A stretch of DNA of 23,898 bases. Source: an uncultured Porphyromonadaceae bacterium (GTDB lineage: Bacteria > Bacteroidota > Bacteroidia > Bacteroidales > Muribaculaceae). The notes beneath the pieces are model-generated. The model worked only from the letters and a program-made list of their open reading frames with translations, made no database searches and was not told where the DNA came from. Positions 15,146 to 22,592 of the stretch are shown here, piece after piece. Made by a program: the position numbers and the translations under genes. Position 1 is the first letter of the stretch. Every line of letters begins with the position of its first letter. The stretch spans positions 1 to 23,898 of the forward strand of contig CABRGT010000025.1 of NCBI GenBank assembly GCA_902470475.1, read 5' to 3'.

Positions 15146-16479
15146 AAGGTACACACAGATACGGCAACGCTTATAGGCAGCTCGTCCTCCTCGGGCTGCC
15201 TATATTGATAGGGCAGCTCGGCAACATAGTCGTGGGCTTCGCCGACAATATCATGGTCGGCCGATACTCGACCGAAGCGCTGGCATCGGCCTCGTTCGTC
15301 AACAATATGTTCAACGTGGCCATATTCTGCCTGCTGGGCTTCACCTACGGCCTTACGCCGCTGGCCGGCGCTCTGTTCGGCAACGGCCGCCTCGCCGAGA
15401 CCGGTGCGCTGACACGCCAGGCCGTGAAGCTAAACATAGCATTCGCCGCCGTCGTCACGCTGATCATGACCGTGGTATACTTCAACCTCGACCGCATGGG
15501 GCAACCGGCCGAGCTTATGCCGCTTATCAAGCCCTACTACCTGCTGTATCTGACCGGCCTGATTCCGATAGCCGTGTTCAACGTGCTGGCACAGTGGAGC
15601 TACGCCATCAACAACACCAGCCTGCCGATGTGGCTCATACTGGGCGCCAACGTTTTCAATATCGGCGGCAACTACGCGCTGATCTACGGCAACCTCGGTG
15701 CCCCCGAGCTGGGACTGTTCGGCGCCGGCATCGCCACGTTGGCGGCTCGCATCAGCTGCATGGCCGTGATGATAGCCGTCATGCTGCGCGCACGCCGCTA
15801 CGCGCCTTACCGCGAAGGGTTCCTGCACCGGGCCGCCCGGCACGACGACAACCGCCTGCTGTGGCGCACAAGCATACCGGTGTCGCTGCAGATGACATTC
15901 GAGAGCGGTTCGTTCACGGCAGCCGCCGTGATGACAGGATGGCTCGGCGCCATACCGCTTGCGGCATTCCAGATCATTGTCATCATAGGCACTCTCGGCT
16001 TCTGTATCTACTACAGCATCGGCTCGGCCATCACCATCAAGGTCGCCAACGCGGCCGGCACCGGCGACGCGGGAGGCATGCGCCACATGGCCTGGGCCGG
16101 ATACCATATAATGTTGCTGATGATGACCGTGTCGTCTGTCACATTCGTCGTGGCAGGTCCGGCGCTGATGCGCGCCTTCACCACCGATCCGGCCGTACTC
16201 GCCCTGGCCGGCACCCTGCTCTTCCCGCTCGTGCTATATCAGCTCGGCGATGCGACCCAGATTACCTTCGCCAACGCCCTGCGCGGCACCTCGCGTGTGA
16301 TGCCGATGCTGTGGATCGCTTTCGTCTGCTACGTAGTGGTCGGTATTCCCGCCACATATCTGCTCGGGATTACCGCCGGAATGGGCGTCTACGGCATCAT
16401 ACTGAGCTTTTCGACCAGTCTGTTTCTTGCCGGCGCCCTGTTCCTGATATTCTTCCTCCGCTCAACACGGCTGCACTGA
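15142..16479 (+). CDS. MATE family efflux transporter
   Basis: A 445-residue multidrug/toxin extrusion protein, expected to have 12 membrane helices in two MatE halves that export cations or drugs in exchange for sodium or protons. The first half has LGLPILIGQLGNIVVGFADNIMVGR, the hallmark helix 1-2 region, and the second half opens around SIPVSLQMTFESGSFTAAAVM. The only usable start is TTG at 15142, which overlaps the preceding stop as TTGA; the next in-frame ATG lies deep within the first conserved segment. Substrate is not deducible. Closest styles are NorM/DinF-like Bacteroidetes transporters. Confidence 0.92.
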   Translation: MKGTHRYGNAYRQLVLLGLPILIGQLGNIVVGFADNIMVGRYSTEALASASFVNNMFNVAIFCLLGFTYGLTPLAGALFGNGRLAETGALTRQAVKLNIAFAAVVTLIMTVVYFNLDRMGQPAELMPLIKPYYLLYLTGLIPIAVFNVLAQWSYAINNTSLPMWLILGANVFNIGGNYALIYGNLGAPELGLFGAGIATLAARISCMAVMIAVMLRARRYAPYREGFLHRAARHDDNRLLWRTSIPVSLQMTFESGSFTAAAVMTGWLGAIPLAAFQIIVIIGTLGFCIYYSIGSAITIKVANAAGTGDAGGMRHMAWAGYHIMLLMMTVSSVTFVVAGPALMRAFTTDPAVLALAGTLLFPLVLYQLGDATQITFANALRGTSRVMPMLWIAFVCYVVVGIPATYLLGITAGMGVYGIILSFSTSLFLAGALFLIFFLRSTRLH

Positions 16480-16533
16480 CGCAGTGTTGGCTCAAACTAT
16501 TCTGCCGCAGGCGCGTTATATTAGGTAGATTAT

Positions 16534-16541
16534 TAACTTTC
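16534..16541 (+). promoter_or_regulatory. Weak -7-like box ahead of the outer-membrane-type gene
   Basis: TAACTTTC differs from TAnnTTTG at the last base and has no convincing -33 partner. It sits 11 bases before the ATG at 16553, so the resulting transcript would have almost no leader. Recorded because the 73-base gap after the MATE gene has no other promoter candidate. Confidence 0.3.
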
Positions 16542-16552
16542 AACTGTTTTTT

Positions 16553-17215
16553 ATGAAGCTTCTGAAATCATTAGCCGTCGCAGCGGCTGCAGCGCTATCG
16601 TGCGGGGCAGTCCATGCCCAATACTATCAGATCGCCAACCAGCTTACAGGCCTGATCTCCCCGGCCCTTTCGGGCTCGCTGTCGTATAAGGGTTTCGTCG
16701 AAGTCGACGGCATAGGCGGCGTCGGCCCCAACCGCGCCAATTTCATCGGCATAAACACTACACAGGGCTTCCAGTACGCTTCGTGGTTCTACATGGGTGT
16801 CGGCATGGGTATCGACGTGGCTATGGCCCGCAATGTGGACTCCGCACGGCCCGACGGAGGTTACTACGGGTTGCACACGGCCAAGACTATGGCCATGCTG
16901 CCGCTGTTCTCCGATTTCCGCTTCAATTTCGGACCGTCCAAGGGTATATCAGCCTTTCTCGACGCAAAAATAGGCGCCGCGTGGTTCCTGGGAAACAACT
17001 ACCTCGGCCTGTACGACCGCTGCATGGGCCACGGCGCGCAGTTCTTCCTGCAGCCGACACTCGGTGTTCGCATACCCGTGTCGGCCAATGACACACGCCA
17101 TGCCATGAACATAGGCGTGACGTATCGTCTGATCACGTCGAACAACAACTACTCGTGGAACAACAGCACCGCCACTCTCAACGGTTTCGGCGTGTCTATA
17201 GCCTACGAATGGTGA
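16553..17215 (+). CDS. Small outer-membrane barrel-like protein, function unknown
   Basis: 220 residues with a clear signal peptide (residues 1-23, ending in VHAQ, so cleavage after Ala22 is likely). The mature part is rich in glycine and aromatic residues in alternating beta patterns, such as YASWFYMGVGMGIDVAM, FSDFRFNFG and MNIGVTYRLI. It ends GVSIAYEW, an aromatic terminus as in many outer-membrane barrels assembled by Bam. Eight to ten strands could fit this length. It resembles the many uncharacterised Bacteroidales outer-membrane proteins of about 200 residues; no specific family recognised. Convergent with the DUF2851 gene, only 15 bases apart, with no obvious terminator between. Confidence 0.7.
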   Translation: MKLLKSLAVAAAAALSCGAVHAQYYQIANQLTGLISPALSGSLSYKGFVEVDGIGGVGPNRANFIGINTTQGFQYASWFYMGVGMGIDVAMARNVDSARPDGGYYGLHTAKTMAMLPLFSDFRFNFGPSKGISAFLDAKIGAAWFLGNNYLGLYDRCMGHGAQFFLQPTLGVRIPVSANDTRHAMNIGVTYRLITSNNNYSWNNSTATLNGFGVSIAYEW

Positions 17216-17230
17216 TTGCCGGACACACGT

Positions 17231-18523
17231 TCAGGGGCGTGCCCTGGAGGCAAGAATGCGGTGTCCGAGACGGCAATAGAGGCATTTCCGCGGCTCGCAG
17301 TACTCACGGCGAAGCTGAATGAGCGCCTGCGATGAAAAAGCGTTGTCGCAGGCCATTCCCGCATCGGTGAAAACGGACACCACGGAATTGTGCTCGGGCT
17401 GCAGCCGCTCGAGCAGATCGACTGCGGCCGCACAGTGGCTGTCGGAGCCGCATTGCAGGCCGTAGGCGTAGAGCAGAGGCACCACGGCGTTGATCATAAG
17501 GCTACGCAGCGAATCGGCGCTCAGGGCGCGCGGAGCGCATGCCGAGGCGCCCCCGAAGTTGTAGTGGTTGACCCAGTAGCCCTGCAGATCGATCTGCAGC
17601 AGACGGCGCGCGTCGTCCTCGGTACGTATGTGATGGAACTGGCGCCCGAATTCGAAGCTGCCGTTGATCAGTGCCGCCAGCAGCGCGATTCGCCTGTGGG
17701 GAAAATTTGGCGGCCGCATACGGGCCATGCGCCATCCCAGCGGCGAAGGCTGTGCGATGTCGTACTTACGGCACATAAACTCATATTCGCGGCGCAGCGA
17801 TTCGACGTATTCCCGATCGGATTCGTCTGCACAGTCGGCTGTGAGAAAGCCGGCCTGGCCGAAAAGCAGTCCCTCGACAGAGGCCATGTCGCCGCGGTGC
17901 CTTAGCATGGCACGCAGAGGCGTGGCAAATGCCAGGCGCTCGAAAGCGTCGCTGTTGGTGCTGAAACCGAGGGCGCGGGCCAGCGTAACGTAGGCTGCCG
18001 AGAACCAGTCACCCCCAAGACGTTCGAGATAACAGCCGACACGGTCGCTCTTGGCATACAGCCGCTCATATCCGAGGGCCGTCACCCAGTCTGTAACGTA
18101 AATTGTATCTATGCGCGCCAGATCAGCCATACACGGCAGACGCGAGGGATCGGCCACCAGCGCGTCGTAGCGGGCGCGGTAGTCGGCCGTATAAGGCATC
18201 ACGAACGTAGGGATCGGACTGCCGTCGGCGCGGCACACCTGCACGTCGTTCTCTCCCACGACGTGGAGAATGACCGAATCGTAAGCCGCATCAAGGTGGT
18301 GACGGTGCCTCCGCCAGTCGCTGGCCCGGACGTGTATCTCGACATTTCCGGCCCACACGCGGCCGTCGATCTCGATCTTGGCGTTGAAGAAGTCGGGGCC
18401 TGCATCGGTATTGTGCTGCCCAGGATTTATGACCTGAAAACGCCGGCCGTCGGCCGTGGACATATCGCATGGCTCACACAGGCGGTGTTGCCACAGATAT
18501 TGCAGTAGGCTTTCGGCAGGCAT
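17231..18523 (-). CDS. DUF2851 family protein
   Basis: 430 residues of a Bacteroidetes-centred family of unknown function. Recognised by the N-terminal LLQYLWQHRL and the strongly conserved block NPGQHNTDAGPDFFNAKI, followed by GNVEIHVRASDW and YDSVILHVVGEND (about 33-110). The middle holds several helical segments. The C-terminus has CEPRKCLYCRLGHRIL, a CxxC-type ending. The N-terminal pattern of acidic and histidine residues (HNTDAGPDFF, then EIH) could be metal-binding or nuclease-like; that is inference only. It is the third gene of the topA unit, starting 22 bases after the pseudouridine synthase gene. Confidence 0.85.
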   Translation of the reverse strand: MPAESLLQYLWQHRLCEPCDMSTADGRRFQVINPGQHNTDAGPDFFNAKIEIDGRVWAGNVEIHVRASDWRRHRHHLDAAYDSVILHVVGENDVQVCRADGSPIPTFVMPYTADYRARYDALVADPSRLPCMADLARIDTIYVTDWVTALGYERLYAKSDRVGCYLERLGGDWFSAAYVTLARALGFSTNSDAFERLAFATPLRAMLRHRGDMASVEGLLFGQAGFLTADCADESDREYVESLRREYEFMCRKYDIAQPSPLGWRMARMRPPNFPHRRIALLAALINGSFEFGRQFHHIRTEDDARRLLQIDLQGYWVNHYNFGGASACAPRALSADSLRSLMINAVVPLLYAYGLQCGSDSHCAAAVDLLERLQPEHNSVVSVFTDAGMACDNAFSSQALIQLRREYCEPRKCLYCRLGHRILASRARP

Positions 18524-18545
18524 CGTCGGGGAGAGAGTATCTGAT

Positions 18546-19472
18546 TTAAACGAGTCGGCTGAAACCGGGCGGAAGCGGACAGGTGAAATACATGTCGCGC
18601 CGGGTTATCGGATGCACGAAACGCAGCGTCTCCGCATGCAGGGCCAGACGGTGTATGGGCGAGATATCGGAACCATAGCGGCGGTCGCCGACGATCGGCA
18701 TACCCTGGTCGGCCAGATGCACGCGTATCTGGTTCTTGCGTCCGGTCTCGAGCTGGACCTCGAGCAGCGAGTAACCGCCGCGGGTGCGCACGGTGCGGTA
18801 GCGCGTCACGGCGAGCTTGCCCTCGGAGGGCTTGTCGGTCGAATATACCTCGTGTGCGGCATTTTCGGCCAGATAACTCGTGATGGTGCCTTCAGCCGGC
18901 TCGGGACGTCCCTTGACGATGGCGGCGTACTTGCGTTCGAGCACCATATTGTTCCAGTTGTGCTGCATGGCCTCCTTGGCCTCGACGCTCTTGGCAAACA
19001 GCATCACACCGGATGTCTGCTGGTCGAGACGGTGGACGATGAAGAGCTTCTGGCGCGGGTCGACACGCTTGATGTAATCGCGCAGCAAGCTGTAGGCCGT
19101 GCCGTCGCGCTTGGTGTCGGTGCCGACGGAAAGCAGCCCGTAGCCCTTGTTCACGACGATGATGTCGTCGTCCTCGTACATAATGTGCAGACGGGGGTTG
19201 CGGAAGAGCTGGAATTCGCGCGAGGTGTTGACCCGGACGGTATCGCCGGACCGCAGAGGCATGTCCCACTGGCGGGTAACGTTGCCGTTGACCATCACCT
19301 GGTTGTGTTTCAGATAATCCTTGACGGTGGTCCGCTTGCGGTCGCTCATGGCCGCGAGCAGATAGTCGAGCAGTCGCTCCTGATCTGCCTCTACATTGAA
19401 AGTAAGTATATAGTCGGGGCGGAAGCGCGAACGCTCGGCCCCCGGTTTGGCTGTAAGGTGCTTTATGGCCAT
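18546..19472 (-). CDS. RluA-family pseudouridine synthase
   Basis: Converts uridine to pseudouridine in RNA. 308 residues: an N-terminal S4-like RNA-binding domain (about 27-95, with VKDYLKHNQVMVNG) and the catalytic domain with IVHRLDQQTSGVMLFAKS, where Asp150 is the catalytic aspartate. Later RluA motifs KYAAIVKG, LLEVQLETGRKNQIRVHL and IVGDRRYG are intact. It is RluD/RluC-like in layout, but which rRNA or tRNA site it modifies cannot be read from sequence. It begins 9 bases after topA stops, and DUF2851 follows closely, so the three are probably one transcript. The start ATG encodes MAIKHLTAKPG. Confidence 0.93.
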   Translation of the reverse strand: MAIKHLTAKPGAERSRFRPDYILTFNVEADQERLLDYLLAAMSDRKRTTVKDYLKHNQVMVNGNVTRQWDMPLRSGDTVRVNTSREFQLFRNPRLHIMYEDDDIIVVNKGYGLLSVGTDTKRDGTAYSLLRDYIKRVDPRQKLFIVHRLDQQTSGVMLFAKSVEAKEAMQHNWNNMVLERKYAAIVKGRPEPAEGTITSYLAENAAHEVYSTDKPSEGKLAVTRYRTVRTRGGYSLLEVQLETGRKNQIRVHLADQGMPIVGDRRYGSDISPIHRLALHAETLRFVHPITRRDMYFTCPLPPGFSRLV

Positions 19473-19481
19473 GGCTGTGTA

Positions 19482-21821
19482 TTATTTTTTACGGACGGTG
19501 CGGCGGGGAGCGCGGGCCTTGGCCGGCTTCTCATCCTGGGCCTTGACGATCTCCATGGCTTCGTCGAGTGTCAGTGCGGCGGGGTCCTCGACCGTCTTGG
19601 GTATCTTGTAGTTCTTGTCGTTGTAGGCAATGTAGACGCCGTAGCGGCCGTTGAGGATCTGCAGTGACGGATCGGCATCGAATGTCTTCACCACTCGCTG
19701 CGCCTCGCGGCGGCGTTTCTCGTCGATCAGGGCTATGGCCTCGTCGAGTGTGACGGCGGCGGGTGCTGTATCCTTGGGAATGGACACGAACTTGCCGTCG
19801 TGGCGCACGTAGGGGCCGAAACGGCCGATGGCCACCGTCACGTCCTTGCCTTCGTACTCGCCCAGCGAACGTGGGAATTCAAAAAGCTTCAGAGCCTCCT
19901 CGAGCGTTATGGACGACATCGACTGGCCCTTGAGCAGGGAGGCGAACTGCGGTTTCTCATCGTTGTCGGCATCGCCGATCTGTACCAGCGGGCCGAAGCG
20001 GCCTATCTTTACCGACACGGGGCGCCCGTTGGCGTCCTTGCCGAGCAACCGCTCTCCGACCTTGTGCTCCAGGCGCATGTTCATCGTCTCGTCGACACGG
20101 GGGTGAAAGCGGTCGTAGAACGAGCGCATCTCCCCGCTCCAGGGAAGCTTGCCCTCGGCTATATCGTCGAACTGCTCCTCGACCTTCGCTGTGAAGTTAT
20201 AATCGAGAATCTCGGGGAAGTAGCGCGTGAGGAATTCATTTACCACCACGCCTATGTCGGTAGGTATCAGCTTGCCTTTCTCGGCGCCGGTCATCTCGCT
20301 GTGGGTCTCGAAGGTGATGTGTCCGGCCCCGTCGGCATGCAGCACGGTATAGTCGCGGCGCACACCCTCGCGCTCGCCTTTCTCGATATATTCGCGGTTC
20401 TGGATGGTAGAGATCGTGGGCGCATAGGTCGACGGACGGCCAATGCCCAGCTCCTCCATCTTCTTTACCAGCGAAGCCTCGGTGTAGCGGGGCGGCTGCT
20501 GAGTGAAGCGTTCGGTGGCGGTGATGCCCTCGACGCCCAGTTCCTGTCCGGCCGTCAGACGCGGCAGCAGAGACTGACCGCCTTCGCGGTTGTCGCTCTC
20601 GTTGTCGCTGCCTTCGGTGTAGACGTGCAGAAAGCCGTCGAATGTTATCACCTCGCCCGTTGCGGTAAAATGCTCGCTGATCGCCGGGGAGGTGATCTCG
20701 GCGGTAGTCTTTTCCATCCGGGCGTCGGCCATCTGCGATGCTATCGTGCGACGGCGGATGAGCGTGTAGAGCTTGCGTTCGCGATCGCTGGCGTCAGCCG
20801 GTACTTCGACGGAAATGTCGGTCGGTCGGATCGCCTCGTGTGCCTCCTGCGCACCCTTTGACTGGGTGTGGTAGTGGCGCGTCTGCAGATACCGCTCGCC
20901 CATGGTGCTCTTGATCTCGGCGGCGATCGAGCTTACGGCTTCTTCCGACAGGTTCAGCGAGTCGGTACGCATGTATGTAATGTGTCCGCCCTCGTACAGG
21001 CGCTGGGCCACCATCATGGTCTGCGCCACGGTGAAGCCGAGCTTGCGCGCGGCTTCCTGCTGCAGAGTCGAGGTCGTGAACGGCGCGGCCGGGCTTTTGG
21101 CAAGCGGACGTGTTGTGATTTCACCGACCGTGAACGTGGCACCGGCACACTTCTCGAGCAGACGGCGCGATTCGTCGGCCGAACCGAGGCGGCGCGACAG
21201 ATCGGCGCGCAGCTCATCGCCCGCAGCAGTGCGGAACTGGCTCACTACGCGGAAGTACGGCTCGGCCACAAAGTCCTTGATTTCCTGCTCGCGCTCGACA
21301 ATCAGTCGCACGGCCACCGACTGTACGCGGCCGGCCGACAAGGCCGGCTTGATCTTGCGCCATAGCACCGGCGAAAGCTCGAAACCGACAATGCGGTCGA
21401 GCACGCGGCGCGCCTGCTGGGCGTCGACGCGGTTGAGGTCGATGGTGCGCGGATGCTGCAGCGCGTTCAGTATGGCTCTTTTGGTGATCTCGTGAAATAC
21501 AATGCGTTTTGTGGTTGCCGGATCCAGGCCAAGCACCTCGGCCAGATGCCAGGCGATAGCCTCTCCCTCGCGGTCCTCATCGGAAGCCAGCCACACCGTG
21601 TCGGCCTCTGAAGCGGCACGCCGCAGTTCGTCCACCACGCTTTTCTTGTCGTCGGGGATCTCATATATCGGCTCGAAGCCTTTTTCGACATCGATACTGA
21701 AAGTTTTCGACTTCAGGTCGCGGATGTGTCCGTAGCTCGACATGACTTTATAGTCGGGCCCTAAAAACTTCTCGATGGTTTTGGCTTTGGCAGGAGACTC
21801 TACAATTACAAGGTTCTTCAT
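19482..21821 (-). CDS. topA: DNA topoisomerase I
   Basis: Type IA topoisomerase that relaxes negative supercoils. From the ATG at 21821 it has 779 residues; a GTG directly upstream (21824) would add one codon and is less likely. The Toprim domain is intact, with VESPAKA (Glu8) and ASDEDREGEA (Asp81, Asp83). The active-site tyrosine is Tyr283 in GGHITYMRTDS. GIGRPSTYAP lies in the later core. In place of cysteine zinc fingers the C-terminus carries three related repeats from about residue 600 to 765, each with a KIGRFGP/NGRYGVYI-type core and an LEEAL/LDEAI/LDEAM helix, and then a basic tail (RAPRRTVRKK). This C-terminal design is usual in Bacteroidetes. It is the first gene of the topA - pseudouridine synthase - DUF2851 unit. 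Confidence 0.96.
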   Translation of the reverse strand: MKNLVIVESPAKAKTIEKFLGPDYKVMSSYGHIRDLKSKTFSIDVEKGFEPIYEIPDDKKSVVDELRRAASEADTVWLASDEDREGEAIAWHLAEVLGLDPATTKRIVFHEITKRAILNALQHPRTIDLNRVDAQQARRVLDRIVGFELSPVLWRKIKPALSAGRVQSVAVRLIVEREQEIKDFVAEPYFRVVSQFRTAAGDELRADLSRRLGSADESRRLLEKCAGATFTVGEITTRPLAKSPAAPFTTSTLQQEAARKLGFTVAQTMMVAQRLYEGGHITYMRTDSLNLSEEAVSSIAAEIKSTMGERYLQTRHYHTQSKGAQEAHEAIRPTDISVEVPADASDRERKLYTLIRRRTIASQMADARMEKTTAEITSPAISEHFTATGEVITFDGFLHVYTEGSDNESDNREGGQSLLPRLTAGQELGVEGITATERFTQQPPRYTEASLVKKMEELGIGRPSTYAPTISTIQNREYIEKGEREGVRRDYTVLHADGAGHITFETHSEMTGAEKGKLIPTDIGVVVNEFLTRYFPEILDYNFTAKVEEQFDDIAEGKLPWSGEMRSFYDRFHPRVDETMNMRLEHKVGERLLGKDANGRPVSVKIGRFGPLVQIGDADNDEKPQFASLLKGQSMSSITLEEALKLFEFPRSLGEYEGKDVTVAIGRFGPYVRHDGKFVSIPKDTAPAAVTLDEAIALIDEKRRREAQRVVKTFDADPSLQILNGRYGVYIAYNDKNYKIPKTVEDPAALTLDEAMEIVKAQDEKPAKARAPRRTVRKK

Positions 21822-21846
21822 CACATTAATAATACAATTCGAGCGG

Positions 21847-21854
21847 CAAAATTA
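21847..21854 (-). promoter_or_regulatory. -7 box of topA
   Basis: TAATTTTG on the minus strand matches TAnnTTTG and lies 26 bases before the topA ATG, which gives a short leader. The region 19 to 21 bases upstream is A/T-rich but has no clear TTTG. The 21825-22227 spacer otherwise holds the acpP promoter and a GC-rich stretch around 22003-22040; I see no gene there. Confidence 0.6.
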
Positions 21855-22095
21855 GTAATTTTTTTTCTAATCGGCATAAGTAACTGAAAAAACAACAAAT
21901 CTTAAGCCACTTTTGCCACACGATTGCGCGGCAAAATGCGGATTTTCTTGCATTCCGGCACGCGTGGACGCCTGCTAAAGGCCAAAATTGCCTGACCGAC
22001 ATGCGGCACGGGTCGGGGCACGGGCCGCCCCGCGGGAGATAAATATCGCGGCCAGAATAGTCTGTAAGGCACATTTCATGACCGGAATAGCATTG

Positions 22096-22111
22096 GTTAA
22101 TAATTGTTAAT
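22096..22111 (+). promoter_or_regulatory. Tandem GTTAAT repeats upstream of acpP
   Basis: GTTAAT occurs at 22096-22101 and again at 22106-22111, ten bases apart, one helical turn. A looser GTGATAAT follows at 22115. They lie about 60 to 90 bases upstream of the acpP promoter, a plausible place for an activator or repressor. No regulator is known to me for this sequence. Confidence 0.25.
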
Positions 22112-22153
22112 GATGTGATAATCAAGCCCAAGATGCAAAAAAGTGCGGAAAAA

Positions 22154-22185
22154 TTTCCTTATTTACAAAATGATTGCTAACTTTG
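22154..22185 (+). promoter_or_regulatory. Promoter of acpP
   Basis: TTTC (22154-22157), 20 bases, then TAACTTTG (22178-22185) form a good Bacteroidetes promoter. Transcription would begin near 22191, giving a leader of about 37 A/T-rich bases before the ATG at 22228. Confidence 0.75.
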
Positions 22186-22227
22186 CAGCGCAAAAAATGA
22201 ATCTATAATTAATAAAAACTTATTATT

Positions 22228-22464
22228 ATGTCAGAAACTGCAAATCGCGTACAGGCTATCATTACCGACAAACTCGGTGTATCAGCTGAGCAGGTTACTC
22301 CCGAAGCATCGTTCACCGCCGACCTCGGCGCTGATTCACTCGACACCGTCGAACTGATCATGGACTTCGAAAAAGAATTCGATCTCGAAATTCCCGACGA
22401 AGACGCCCAGAGCATCAAGACTGTCGGTGACGCCATCGCCTATATCGAGCAGCACCAGAAATAA
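22228..22464 (+). CDS. acpP: Acyl carrier protein
   Basis: Small acidic carrier of growing acyl chains in type II fatty-acid synthesis. 78 residues, standard length. Ser37 in LGADSLDTVEL is the 4'-phosphopantetheine attachment site; helix II continues as LIMDFEKEFDLEIPDEDA. It has its own strong promoter and precedes fabF by 128 bases, the conserved acpP-fabF order. An intervening hairpin could let acpP be made in excess of fabF, as expected from the high cellular demand for ACP. Confidence 0.97.
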   Translation: MSETANRVQAIITDKLGVSAEQVTPEASFTADLGADSLDTVELIMDFEKEFDLEIPDEDAQSIKTVGDAIAYIEQHQK

Positions 22465-22490
22465 TTCAGGCTCTCTCGTATGATTTACAT

Positions 22491-22521
22491 CGACGCGCGA
22501 CTCCGGTTCGAGCCGCGCTCG
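22491..22521 (+). terminator. Hairpin between acpP and fabF
   Basis: CGA with TCG, then GCGCG (22495-22499) with CGCGC (22514-22518), then CTC with GAG form a stem broken by one bulge and one A/C mismatch, with the loop CGGTTC. No T-run follows. It lies 26 bases after the acpP stop and could be a partial terminator or a processing and stability hairpin. Confidence 0.45.
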
Positions 22522-22532
22522 ATTAATTAATC
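22521..22532. promoter_or_regulatory. 12-base perfect palindrome before fabF
   Basis: GATTAATTAATC is perfectly self-complementary and directly abuts the hairpin. A dimeric regulator could bind it, or it could be chance in an A/T-rich patch. No separate -7 box for fabF is visible after it. Confidence 0.25.
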
Positions 22533-22592
22533 ATCCTCCCCTCCCCAGCAACTCCTCTGTCCTACATAAATAACCAATTTCGAAATAAGCAC

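Noticed and set aside
21971..22000. Second SRP-like motif on the minus strand (GGTCAGG followed by AGCAG)
   Set aside because: The intervening stretch is 14 bases rather than about 10, lacks a GGAA loop, and no flanking long stem or promoter supports an SRP RNA.
21826..22131. 101-codon minus-strand frame upstream of topA
   Set aside because: It would overlap the topA -7 box, its product has no recognisable pattern, and codon use is unlike the neighbours.
22500..22521. GGTTCGAGCC, which looks like a tRNA T-arm
   Set aside because: The flanks do not form a five-pair T stem, and no acceptor, D or anticodon arms are found around it; it is part of the acpP-fabF hairpin.
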